A stretch of 64,000 nt of DNA. It comes from JBGRQA01 sp041725895 (GTDB lineage Bacteria; Bacteroidota; Bacteroidia; Bacteroidales; Marinifilaceae). Shown in pieces: positions 1 through 7,512 of the stretch. The position numbers were made by a program, and so were the translations under genes. The stretch lies in NCBI GenBank assembly GCA_041725895.1, contig JBGRQA010000013.1:62001-126000 (forward strand). The letters are read 5' to 3'. How positions within the stretch are numbered: the stretch's first letter is position 1; each line of letters starts with the position of its first letter. The notes under the pieces were generated by a model, which was not told the DNA's origin, did no database searches, and saw nothing but the letters and a program-made list of their open reading frames with translations.

Positions 1-1072
1 TATCGTACATTTTGCCGATTCCTTTGGAGGCAACAAAGAGGAATACCACTGTTGTCAATCCGATGAGCAGAAAATATACGTTACGGATCAGCTTTTTGAA
101 CTCAAAAGCAGTAAGGTGACGGAACAGCATTGAAGAGTTATTTCTCTTTGTAGTAAAAGGTTTGGAAGCTGGTTGCTCTTTTTGTCCGTTATTTCTATTG
201 ATCGGTTCCGTTTCGGTTGTAGCCTTGTTTTTTCTTTTGAACAGTTGGAGGGGCTTCAGATCATAGGCAAAACGGAAACGGTAGTAGCAGTAGGTTAGCA
301 ATGCACCCCCTAGAGAGAGCCATAGGAGTCGGTTGTAAAAGTATACGCCCACAAGTTGTGCTCCTTCATTGTTCATGTCGTTGGCTGATTGGTTAGCTGT
401 TACCACAAGGGACGCGGCAATACCAAACGGATCAAGCAGTGCAGCCAGGTTTCGGCTGTCCAGATCCTTCAGCAAATTCATTCCCAGGGCATACAGGATG
501 TAGAGGCCCAGAATGGATAGCCAGTTGACAACCACACTTCGCAGAAGGAGGCTCATGGAGAAAAAGATGGCGCAAACAAAAAACAGGTTGGGCAGGATAC
601 GAACGGCATAGGGATCCAGGTAGGCTTTCCATAGAAATTCCCCGAAGATCTGCTGGTTGAGGTAAGGCATTATACTGCCCAAATAAAAACCCAGACCAAC
701 TCCGGTAAAGGCCACAATGTTTAGGACATAGGCAGCCAGAAAACGGCCAAAGATGTAGTCCTTTTTTCGTATGGGAGTGGTAAACATCAACTCCAGCGTA
801 TTGTATTTGAAATCTTTGAAAACAATACCGGAACAGATAGCAGCTGTGATAAAAATGCCCAGATAGCTGAAGCTGCCAAAGAGGATGTCCATAACACGGG
901 GAGCGTTCACTTTTACGTTATCACCTGCGATGTGAATACTAAGGCTTTCGAATGCTCCGCCTGCGGCATTCATTATTAAGAAAGCCAATGCAAACAGAAT
1001 GAACCAGTAAAGATAGATGGCCGGGCGTTTAAAGGCCCTTTTGATTTCGAATCGGAATATTTCGTAGAACAT
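1..1072 (-). CDS. ABC-2 type transporter permease, C-terminus beyond window edge
   Basis: An open frame runs on the minus strand from ATG at 1072 to the window edge, giving 357 residues without a stop. The product starts MFYEIFRFEIKRAF and holds several hydrophobic segments of membrane-helix length in the first 260 residues, then a polar linker rich in K, E and N, then a second FEFKKLIRN-like cytoplasmic entry followed by another helix. That repeated layout suits a long ABC-2 permease. In Bacteroidota such proteins are often about 1,200 residues and end in an M1-type aminopeptidase domain, but that part would lie outside the window. It follows the ATPase gene by 54 bases, so the two very probably form one exporter in one operon. 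The substrate cannot be told from the sequence. Confidence 0.85.
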   Translation of the reverse strand, partial: MFYEIFRFEIKRAFKRPAIYLYWFILFALAFLIMNAAGGAFESLSIHIAGDNVKVNAPRVMDILFGSFSYLGIFITAAICSGIVFKDFKYNTLELMFTTPIRKKDYIFGRFLAAYVLNIVAFTGVGLGFYLGSIMPYLNQQIFGEFLWKAYLDPYAVRILPNLFFVCAIFFSMSLLLRSVVVNWLSILGLYILYALGMNLLKDLDSRNLAALLDPFGIAASLVVTANQSANDMNNEGAQLVGVYFYNRLLWLSLGGALLTYCYYRFRFAYDLKPLQLFKRKNKATTETEPINRNNGQKEQPASKPFTTKRNNSSMLFRHLTAFEFKKLIRNVYFLLIGLTTVVFLFVASKGIGKMYD

Positions 1073-1126
1073 ATGCGATGGTTTAAATTTACAGGGAGAA
1101 ATTGAATCATGGATTCTATCTCCGAC

Positions 1127-1990
1127 CTATTGAATTGCTGAGAAGTATACATCTTCCAATCCCGGTGTGATTCTTCTGAAATCATCACCGGGGTGATCAT
1201 CGTCCAGAATGTGAACCAGGGGTTGTCCTTCGTTCAGATGGGAATAGATGATTTGGTGTTCCTCACCGAAAGCTTCGAACTCTTGCTTCGGTACTTTTTT
1301 CTCCCAGATGCGTCCGTTTAATTCATTGATCAAATGGGTGGGGCGACCTTTGAGCAATACTTCTCCCTTATTGATGATGGCCATATCGTTACACAGGTCA
1401 CTCACATCATCCACAATGTGGGTGGACAGGATTACGATTTTGTCCTCACTGATTTCACTCAGCAGATTGTTGAAGCGGTTGCGTTCGGCAGGATCAAGAC
1501 CTGCTGTGGGCTCATCTACAATAATCAGTTTGGGATCGCCCAACAGGGCCAGTGCAATGCCAAATCGTTGCTTCATCCCTCCACTAAAGGTATGAACGCT
1601 CTTCTTGCGTGCTTCGTACAGATTTACCTGTTGCAGCAAATAGGTAACCATTTGGTTGCGTTCGGAAGAATTCTGAATGCCCTTTAGAACTGCAAAATGG
1701 GAAAGGAGCTCCTGGGCACTGACCTTGGGATATACGCCAAACTCCTGGGGCAGATACCCCAGCAGGGGTTTAACTTCCTTTTTCTGTCGGATAAGATCCA
1801 GATCGTTGAGGAAGATTTCTCCCTGGTCGGCGGTTTGCAGTGTGGCCAGGGTGCGCATCAGGCTGGATTTACCAGCCCCGTTGGGGCCCAAAAGGCCAAA
1901 CATTCCGGTGCCAATGGTCAGGTTTAAATTATTCAGTGCTTTTACCCCATTGGGGTAGGTTTTGGATAGGTTTTCAATTCGTAATTGCAT
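1127..1990 (-). CDS. ABC transporter ATP-binding protein (ABC-2 exporter type)
   Basis: A 287-residue ATPase with all nucleotide-binding motifs: Walker A GPNGAGKSS at residues 35-43, Q-loop near 82, signature FSGGMKQR at 135-142, Walker B LIIVDEP at 155-161 and an H-loop histidine in STHIVDD. The C-terminal 80 residues after the H-loop form the small accessory domain usual for CcmA/NatA-like exporters. It energises the permease encoded 54 bases downstream. The gene lies 88 bases downstream of the GLPGLI gene on the same strand, so the three are probably co-transcribed from the promoter near 2785. The start ATG at 1990 directly precedes the first beta strand typical of the family. The transported substrate is unknown. 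Confidence 0.93.
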   Translation of the reverse strand: MQLRIENLSKTYPNGVKALNNLNLTIGTGMFGLLGPNGAGKSSLMRTLATLQTADQGEIFLNDLDLIRQKKEVKPLLGYLPQEFGVYPKVSAQELLSHFAVLKGIQNSSERNQMVTYLLQQVNLYEARKKSVHTFSGGMKQRFGIALALLGDPKLIIVDEPTAGLDPAERNRFNNLLSEISEDKIVILSTHIVDDVSDLCNDMAIINKGEVLLKGRPTHLINELNGRIWEKKVPKQEFEAFGEEHQIIYSHLNEGQPLVHILDDDHPGDDFRRITPGLEDVYFSAIQ

Positions 1991-2078
1991 AGTATCTCTT
2001 TATTTTGTGAAGTGTCAGTTTTAAATCATGTGGATGAGGATTCAATGAGATTGAAAAAGAATGGTTTTTGCGCTCTTG

Positions 2079-2759
2079 CTATCGATTCATTTCATCCCTA
2101 GCTTCCTCCTGAATGTCCTCCAGTTGTTCGGAGGAGATTTGTTGTGCTTCCGGCAATTGATTCAGCTCTTTGTCTGTGAAAGTTTTTTCCGTAAATTGAA
2201 TGGCTGTAATGTTGACTTTGTCGTTTTCAATGAGTAGGATGGTTCCTGTGGCAAAAAGGGGAAGCAGAGGAGTACCCTTTATGTTCAGTTTTGAGGTGTA
2301 CCAAATACTGAATTTCCCGTCTTCTGTTTTCATTTCCTGGCAAGGGTAGCCCAGGATGGTTTTTGAATTCCCCGTAGGTTCTAGATCAACTTTGGCTGGG
2401 ATGGAGTTCACTACACAAAGGCTTTCACCCATAATGTTGTGGTATTCGCGGTACTCCTTTTTTGAGAAGTCGAACCAGGCATCGCTGCTGCTACTGATGT
2501 TGATACTGATTCCTTTGGGTTGATCCTTTTTTACTTCTTGCAAGCGCGCATAATTTTCGTTAAAACGGAGGGAAAGCTTTTTGGAAATGGTTTCAGGAAT
2601 CATGGCTTTGAATGCTTGCTGTTCCGGACTAAGGCTTTTATGGATGTTGATGATTTGCTCATACACGATGGTCCCGGATTTTTGCGCAAGAGCGCTAAGG
2701 GTTAATCCTCCTATAAGGATCATGGCCAGTGTAAATGTTTTTAGATTATTCATGTTCAT
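2079..2759 (-). CDS. GLPGLI family secreted protein
   Basis: A 226-residue protein with an N-terminal signal peptide (hydrophobic core about residues 8-24, cleavage likely after LSALAQ). The body resembles the GLPGLI family of Bacteroidota: an early GTIVYEQ strand, a middle KTILGYPCQEMK element and a following WYTSKL strand. The family-defining LPGLI-like segment is weak here (GTPLLPLFATG). The family is found in the envelope and has no established function. It is the first gene of a probable operon with an ABC exporter and is transcribed away from a two-component system, so the exporter and this protein may form an envelope-stress or peptide-defence unit; that is inference. The C-terminus is acidic and helical. 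Confidence 0.75.
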   Translation of the reverse strand: MNMNNLKTFTLAMILIGGLTLSALAQKSGTIVYEQIINIHKSLSPEQQAFKAMIPETISKKLSLRFNENYARLQEVKKDQPKGISINISSSSDAWFDFSKKEYREYHNIMGESLCVVNSIPAKVDLEPTGNSKTILGYPCQEMKTEDGKFSIWYTSKLNIKGTPLLPLFATGTILLIENDKVNITAIQFTEKTFTDKELNQLPEAQQISSEQLEDIQEEARDEMNR

Positions 2760-2781
2760 TCGTTTTAACTGTTTAACATTT

Positions 2782-2789
2782 CAAAAGTA
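2782..2789 (-). promoter_or_regulatory. Putative -7 box of the GLPGLI-ABC exporter operon
   Basis: On the minus strand the octamer reads TACTTTTG, an exact match to the Bacteroidota -7 consensus TAnnTTTG, and sits 23 bases upstream of the ATG at 2759. The matching -33 element is not obvious. A tandem pair of TTTAAC words lies between the box and the start codon. Confidence 0.5.
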
Positions 2790-2830
2790 ATTGGGTAGTA
2801 GAACAAATTGGGTTAATGCTTTGTTATCTA

Positions 2831-2850
2831 GTGTTAACGTGTGTTAACAC
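2831..2850. promoter_or_regulatory. Palindromic operator candidate between divergent promoters
   Basis: The 20-mer GTGTTAACGTGTGTTAACAC has perfect 8-base inverted arms around a 4-base spacer. It can also be read as a direct repeat of GTGTTAAC with a 10-base step, the spacing typical of OmpR-type regulator sites. It lies between the divergent promoters of the GLPGLI-ABC operon and the kinase-regulator pair, roughly 45-55 bases from each -7 box. The regulator encoded at 4516-5202 is the obvious candidate to bind it; this is inference. Confidence 0.5.
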
Positions 2851-2884
2851 ATTGTTTTGTCTTGTGATTTGAAAAAGATTGGGT

Positions 2885-2892
2885 TACTTTTG
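2885..2892 (+). promoter_or_regulatory. Putative -7 box of the kinase-regulator operon
   Basis: TACTTTTG matches the Bacteroidota -7 consensus TAnnTTTG exactly and lies 83 bases upstream of the kinase ATG. A TTG-containing word at 2862-2864, 20 bases upstream, is a possible -33 element. Confidence 0.5.
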
Positions 2893-2975
2893 AAAAACAC
2901 ATTCTGTTTAACGTTGATCCATATAAATTCTATTATGGGGTTCGCGGCAGAATCATCCCCATTATTATAGAGAAT

Positions 2976-4433
2976 ATGACGCAACGCATTCGGTTGATTT
3001 TGGTTTTGGTAGTTGTTTCCGTTATGGGAATTTTGCTGCTGCAATGGTATTGGATCAGCAACTCCTATTCGGTTAATCGAGAGCAATTGTTGAAGGAGTT
3101 GAACCTGGCCCTGGAAAAGTCTGTAAAACAGGAGATGAATACGCGACTTTCCAAAGTAACCAATTTAGTCTATCGAGATAAAAATACTGCCGTCCTTTCC
3201 TATTCTGATTCGGTTCAGGATGGTTTTCTGGATTCATTGTTGCGTGAGCGAAAGAAAAATCAAAAAGAAGGGGAGTCGGCACAAGTGTTGTTCTCATTTT
3301 CAACCGGCGTGAGTGAAGTTAAGGCGATCAATTCCGATTCGATTCCCGAGAATTTGCAATTTAAGCTGAAGGAAATAATCTCCTCCATGTTGTATCAGGA
3401 GGCCAAGGGCAATATGCATGTTGATTTGATGCTGTTGGATTCTTTTTTAACCAGGGAGTTGGAGGACCGGGATATGTTGGCCAATCATTACCTGGAGGTG
3501 TTGAACCAGAAAACCGATTCGGTGATGAAAGCCAGCTGGGAGAATCATCAGGATACCATAAACTCCCTGGCATCCCGTCCGGTTAAGGTAAGTTTGTTGG
3601 AGGAAGAGTATGTTCGGGCCCGGATTCCACATCAACAACAATTCATTCTTCAGCGAATGGTTATGGGATTAGGGGGTTCCCTGTTGCTGTTGGTGATTGT
3701 GTTTGGCTGCTTTAGTTTTATGCTGATTACCATCTTTCGGCAAAAGCGCTTGTCGGAGATTAAGAACGATTTCATCAACAACATGACGCATGAACTAAAA
3801 ACCCCCATCGCCACTGTATCGGCTGCTGTGGAAGCCATGCAGCATTTTGGGGTGTTGGAGGATGCCCGGAAAACCGAGAGTTATTTAAATCTTTCCAGCA
3901 GGGAGCTACAGCGTTTATCAGGCTTGGTGGAAAAGGTACTGAATATTGCCAACCACGAAAAGAAGAAACTGGATCTTACCCCTGAAACCATTGATCTGAG
4001 GGAACTGTGCCAAAATATATTCAACGGGCAGCAGTTGCGTAATGGAAAACGGGAGGTGAAGTTTCACTATGAGGCGGACGAAGGGACAGACAGGATCAAT
4101 GCCGATCGGTTCCACTTTTCCAATGTGATGCAGAACCTGGTAGAGAATGCCGTGAAATATTCAGGAGACCAGGTGGAAGTATGGGTTGCCTGTAAGCAGA
4201 AGGGAGCTGTAACCGAAATCAGTGTCACCGATAATGGATTTGGTATTCCCAAGCGGCATCAGGCACGTATTTTTGATAAGTTCTATCGGGTACCGACAGG
4301 AAATGTGCACAATGTGAAAGGTTTTGGACTGGGATTGCACTATGTGAAAACCATTTTGCTTGAACATGGTGGGGATATCCGGGTGAAAAGTACTCCACAT
4401 AAGGGGAGTTGTTTTACAATTAGTCTTCCCTGA
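2976..4433 (+). CDS. Two-component sensor histidine kinase
   Basis: A 485-residue membrane kinase. A helix at residues 5-27, a periplasmic sensor of about 190 residues with no domain I can name, and a second helix near 225-250 precede the transmitter. The HisKA motif NNMTHELKTPIA places the phospho-accepting histidine at residue 272. The HATPase domain follows with an N-box (NLVENAVKYS), a DNGFGIP G1 box and a GFGLGLHY G2 box. It is followed after 82 bases by an OmpR-type regulator on the same strand, its likely partner. It is transcribed divergently from the GLPGLI-ABC exporter operon, a common layout when a two-component system controls its neighbouring exporter. The signal it senses is unknown. 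Confidence 0.92.
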   Translation: MTQRIRLILVLVVVSVMGILLLQWYWISNSYSVNREQLLKELNLALEKSVKQEMNTRLSKVTNLVYRDKNTAVLSYSDSVQDGFLDSLLRERKKNQKEGESAQVLFSFSTGVSEVKAINSDSIPENLQFKLKEIISSMLYQEAKGNMHVDLMLLDSFLTRELEDRDMLANHYLEVLNQKTDSVMKASWENHQDTINSLASRPVKVSLLEEEYVRARIPHQQQFILQRMVMGLGGSLLLLVIVFGCFSFMLITIFRQKRLSEIKNDFINNMTHELKTPIATVSAAVEAMQHFGVLEDARKTESYLNLSSRELQRLSGLVEKVLNIANHEKKKLDLTPETIDLRELCQNIFNGQQLRNGKREVKFHYEADEGTDRINADRFHFSNVMQNLVENAVKYSGDQVEVWVACKQKGAVTEISVTDNGFGIPKRHQARIFDKFYRVPTGNVHNVKGFGLGLHYVKTILLEHGGDIRVKSTPHKGSCFTISLP

Positions 4434-4515
4434 TGGTAGGAAACCGTTTATTGGAATCCCTTTCTAAAGGGAGTATGGGAGCAGTTTTAATGTTTATTTG
4501 ATTTTTTGAACAGAG

Positions 4516-5202
4516 ATGAGTGAACCGGTAAAAATATTGTTTGTTGAGGATGAGGAAGCCTTGGGCATGATTGTAAGAGACAGTCTGGAAAGCCGGGGAT
4601 TTCTGGTCGATTACCTTTCTGATGGACTGGCTGCCTTCGATGCTGTTCTGCAGAACCGATATGATGTGCTGGTTTTGGATGTGATGCTTCCCAAAATGGA
4701 TGGATTTACCCTTGCCAAAGAGGTTCGCAAGCGGGACCAGCAAACCCCGATTCTCTTTCTAACCGCCAGATCACAAACCCAGGATGTGGTAACCGGTTTC
4801 GAGTTGGGAGGGAATGATTACCTGAAGAAACCCTTTAGTATGGAGGAGCTCATCGTACGCATCAAGGCCCTAGTGGGGCGAAGTTGCAATGGGACTCAGC
4901 CTGTACTGGAGGATTGTATTATCGGCAAATACCGGTTTGATGTAAATCGTCAATGCCTTGAATTGAACGGGAAAAGCCGAAGTCTAACCCATCGTGAAGC
5001 GGAGGTGTTGCTGATGCTGTTTGAGAAGCGTAACCAGGTGCTGGAACGGAAATTGGTTCTGGATAAGCTCTGGGGAGATGATAGCTTTTTCAATGCCCGC
5101 AGTATGGATGTTTTTATTACCCGCTTGCGAAAATACCTGAAGGATGATCCATCTATCCAGATTCTGAATATCCGTGGAGTTGGCTATAAATTGATTTTGT
5201 AA
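4516..5202 (+). CDS. OmpR/PhoB-family response regulator
   Basis: A 228-residue regulator with a receiver domain (acidic pocket EDE at 11-13, phospho-acceptor aspartate D55 in VLVLDVMLPK, conserved lysine in the LKKPF motif near 105) and a C-terminal winged-helix DNA-binding domain (LTHREAEVL, then a recognition-helix region containing SMDVFITRLRKYL). It is the cognate partner of the kinase encoded just upstream. Likely targets are its own divergent promoter region, where a perfect palindrome sits at 2831-2850, and the exporter operon on the other side. Its stop codon lies 4 bases from that of the convergent kinase gene at 5207, so no separate terminator is present between them. Confidence 0.94.
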   Translation: MSEPVKILFVEDEEALGMIVRDSLESRGFLVDYLSDGLAAFDAVLQNRYDVLVLDVMLPKMDGFTLAKEVRKRDQQTPILFLTARSQTQDVVTGFELGGNDYLKKPFSMEELIVRIKALVGRSCNGTQPVLEDCIIGKYRFDVNRQCLELNGKSRSLTHREAEVLLMLFEKRNQVLERKLVLDKLWGDDSFFNARSMDVFITRLRKYLKDDPSIQILNIRGVGYKLIL

Positions 5203-5206
5203 TTGC

Positions 5207-7306
5207 TTAGCTAGGAGTTGGTTTGGAGTAGGGGAGTGTAAAATAGAACGAAGTTCCTTTGCCCATTTCAGATTCACACCATATTTCTCCTCCAAGTAAT
5301 TCAATTAACCCTTTGGAAATGGAGAGGCCAAGACCTGTGCCTCCGTATCTTTTGGCATCTGTACTTTCCACCTGTCCGAATCGTTCAAAAATATGCTCTA
5401 TTTGATCTGTTGGAATTCCGATTCCTGTATCGCTTACTTCAAAGAGAAGTTGGTCCTCATTTTTTTTGTGGTATTTAATGAGAATTCTGCCTTCATGCGT
5501 ATACTTGAGGGCATTTCCTACCAGGTTGATAAGGATTTGTTTTAGCCTGATTTCATCTGTATCAATTTGGTCCTGTCCATCCGCTAATCCCGTTTCCGAA
5601 TGAAGTGATATGGTTTCCTTCTTCAGTTTTTCGTTGGTGCTGAAATATAACTTGATGGATTCGAATGTTTTGTTTAAGGCGAGTGGTTGAATGTAGGTTT
5701 TCAGTTGGCCACTTTCAATCATCGAAGTATCCAGTATGTCGTCAATAATTTTCTGGAGATACTGTGAACTTTGCTGAATTATTTTGCAGTAAGTCAATTG
5801 CTTTTCTTTTGGCAGATCCGGTTGTGTGAGCAGGGAGGAGAAGCCCATAATTCCATTCATTGGGGTGCGGATTTCATGGGACATATTGGCCAGGAACTGG
5901 GTTTTCAATCGATCGGCCTTTTCTGCATTCTGTTTGGCGATTCGCAGTTGCTCCTCCTTTTTCATCTGCATTGAAATGTTACTCATAATTCCAAGCATCC
6001 GGTAGGGAATGCCGTCCCTGTCCTTAAGAAAGGTTCCCTTATCAAGCATGGGGATATAGTGACCCTTTTTGTGTTGGTATCGGTAGATGACTTCATAGTG
6101 GATTCCGTAGGAAATGGCATCATTCAGACTTTTATTGGCCGTTTCGAAATCATCGGGATGGATAAAGTTTTCCCAGTCTTCCACACTGAATTTGTTGTAT
6201 TCATCGGTCGTGTATCCTGTTGTGTTTTCTAAATCTCCAAACCAGAGGATACTGCGATCTATTAAATTGTAGTCATAAACAATTTGTCCTTTTTGCCCGG
6301 CTACGATGCGGTAACGTTCCTCACTTTCCTGTAAAGATCTTTCAGCTTTTAAGCGGGTCTTGAGCTCCTTATCCAATTCTACCGTTCGTTCCAGAACCTT
6401 AAGTTTTAAACTTTTGTTCCAGGTAATGATAAGGAATAGTCCTATTAGGGTAACAATCAGAAAAGAACCCAACCAATACCAGAAATTTTTTCGTTCCCAA
6501 AATTCACGTGTGGAAAGGAAAACCCATTCCTTTCGGATCTTGTTTCGTTCAGCTTTTGAAATTGTAGCGAGGGTTTTGTTAATGATACTTTGAAGAATAG
6601 GTTGATTCTTTCGGATGCCAATGGCTATTTGGTATTCTAAGGGGGTGTTACCGGCCACATGCAGATTGGAAATGCCTGATTTTTCCATATAGTAGGAGAC
6701 CGAAGCCACGTCGGCAATAAGAACATCCGTTTCGTCAAATGCCAGTTTTTTAAGTCCTTCCAGATCATTTGCAACGAGATCCAGTTTCAGATCAGGGTAG
6801 TGATTTTCCAGGTAATCGTGAATGGCATAGCGCTGGGTTACTGTTACTTTTTGTCCGGATAAATCCTCCAGAGTTAATGTTCCTTTCGTTTTTCCATTGA
6901 CAATAATTACGACCGGGGTTTCGAAGTAAGGATCTGTAAAGGAAAGAAACTCCTCTCGCTGCGGGGATTTTGTTATGGAGGGGATCATGTCCACTTCGTC
7001 CATTTTGGCCGCGTTAAAAATTTCCTCCAAAGTATTCCTATGGAATCGTATAAATTCGATGTTCAAACGATTCTCCAAAATATCCAGGTAGTCGGTGGAA
7101 ATACCAACAATTTCTCCTTCCGAATTTTGAAATTCCAAAGGTGGATAGCCGTGCTCCTGGCCCACACGTATACTGTTTCCTTTGTTCTTCAACCAATGCA
7201 GTTCCTCCTCATTAAGAAAATCGGAGGGCTGCTGTTTTTGGCAAGCACACAGAATGAGACAGAAAAACAGGAGAAAATGAAAAGTTTTTATTTTCAGTAA
7301 CTTCAT
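5207..7306 (-). CDS. Sensor histidine kinase with periplasmic solute-binding domain and PAS domain
   Basis: A 699-residue kinase. The N-terminus has a lipoprotein-like signal (hydrophobic core, then LILCAC), followed by a family-3 solute-binding domain at about residues 40-265 (GYPPLEFQ, DMIPSITKSP, VTVTQRYAIHDYL, KAERNKIRKEW). A membrane helix at about 276-297 leads to a coiled coil, a PAS/PAC domain at about 325-450, a HisKA domain (ANMSHEIRTPMNG, phospho-acceptor H477) and a HATPase domain with DTGIGIP and GGTGLGLSI boxes. BvgS-like architecture, but there is no receiver or HPt domain, and no regulator gene is adjacent, so it must signal to a partner elsewhere. The binding domain suggests that it senses an amino acid or other small polar ligand. 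Confidence 0.9.
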   Translation of the reverse strand: MKLLKIKTFHFLLFFCLILCACQKQQPSDFLNEEELHWLKNKGNSIRVGQEHGYPPLEFQNSEGEIVGISTDYLDILENRLNIEFIRFHRNTLEEIFNAAKMDEVDMIPSITKSPQREEFLSFTDPYFETPVVIIVNGKTKGTLTLEDLSGQKVTVTQRYAIHDYLENHYPDLKLDLVANDLEGLKKLAFDETDVLIADVASVSYYMEKSGISNLHVAGNTPLEYQIAIGIRKNQPILQSIINKTLATISKAERNKIRKEWVFLSTREFWERKNFWYWLGSFLIVTLIGLFLIITWNKSLKLKVLERTVELDKELKTRLKAERSLQESEERYRIVAGQKGQIVYDYNLIDRSILWFGDLENTTGYTTDEYNKFSVEDWENFIHPDDFETANKSLNDAISYGIHYEVIYRYQHKKGHYIPMLDKGTFLKDRDGIPYRMLGIMSNISMQMKKEEQLRIAKQNAEKADRLKTQFLANMSHEIRTPMNGIMGFSSLLTQPDLPKEKQLTYCKIIQQSSQYLQKIIDDILDTSMIESGQLKTYIQPLALNKTFESIKLYFSTNEKLKKETISLHSETGLADGQDQIDTDEIRLKQILINLVGNALKYTHEGRILIKYHKKNEDQLLFEVSDTGIGIPTDQIEHIFERFGQVESTDAKRYGGTGLGLSISKGLIELLGGEIWCESEMGKGTSFYFTLPYSKPTPS

Positions 7307-7512
7307 GGTTGCTCTAAAATATAAAAAGGAGAGGATTTGGCCAAACAGGATTTAGGATTTTGGGCTGATAGAGTAATATTAGAGGTTCTGTTTCTTGCCC
7401 TGAATTTTATGCGAACCTTTCAATAAGAGAAGGTTGGTATATATACACTGTTTTGGTTCTACTTCGAGAAGGATTTGCATTGCTTTTTGGGGGATGTAAA
7501 TTTGTTTCAGAA

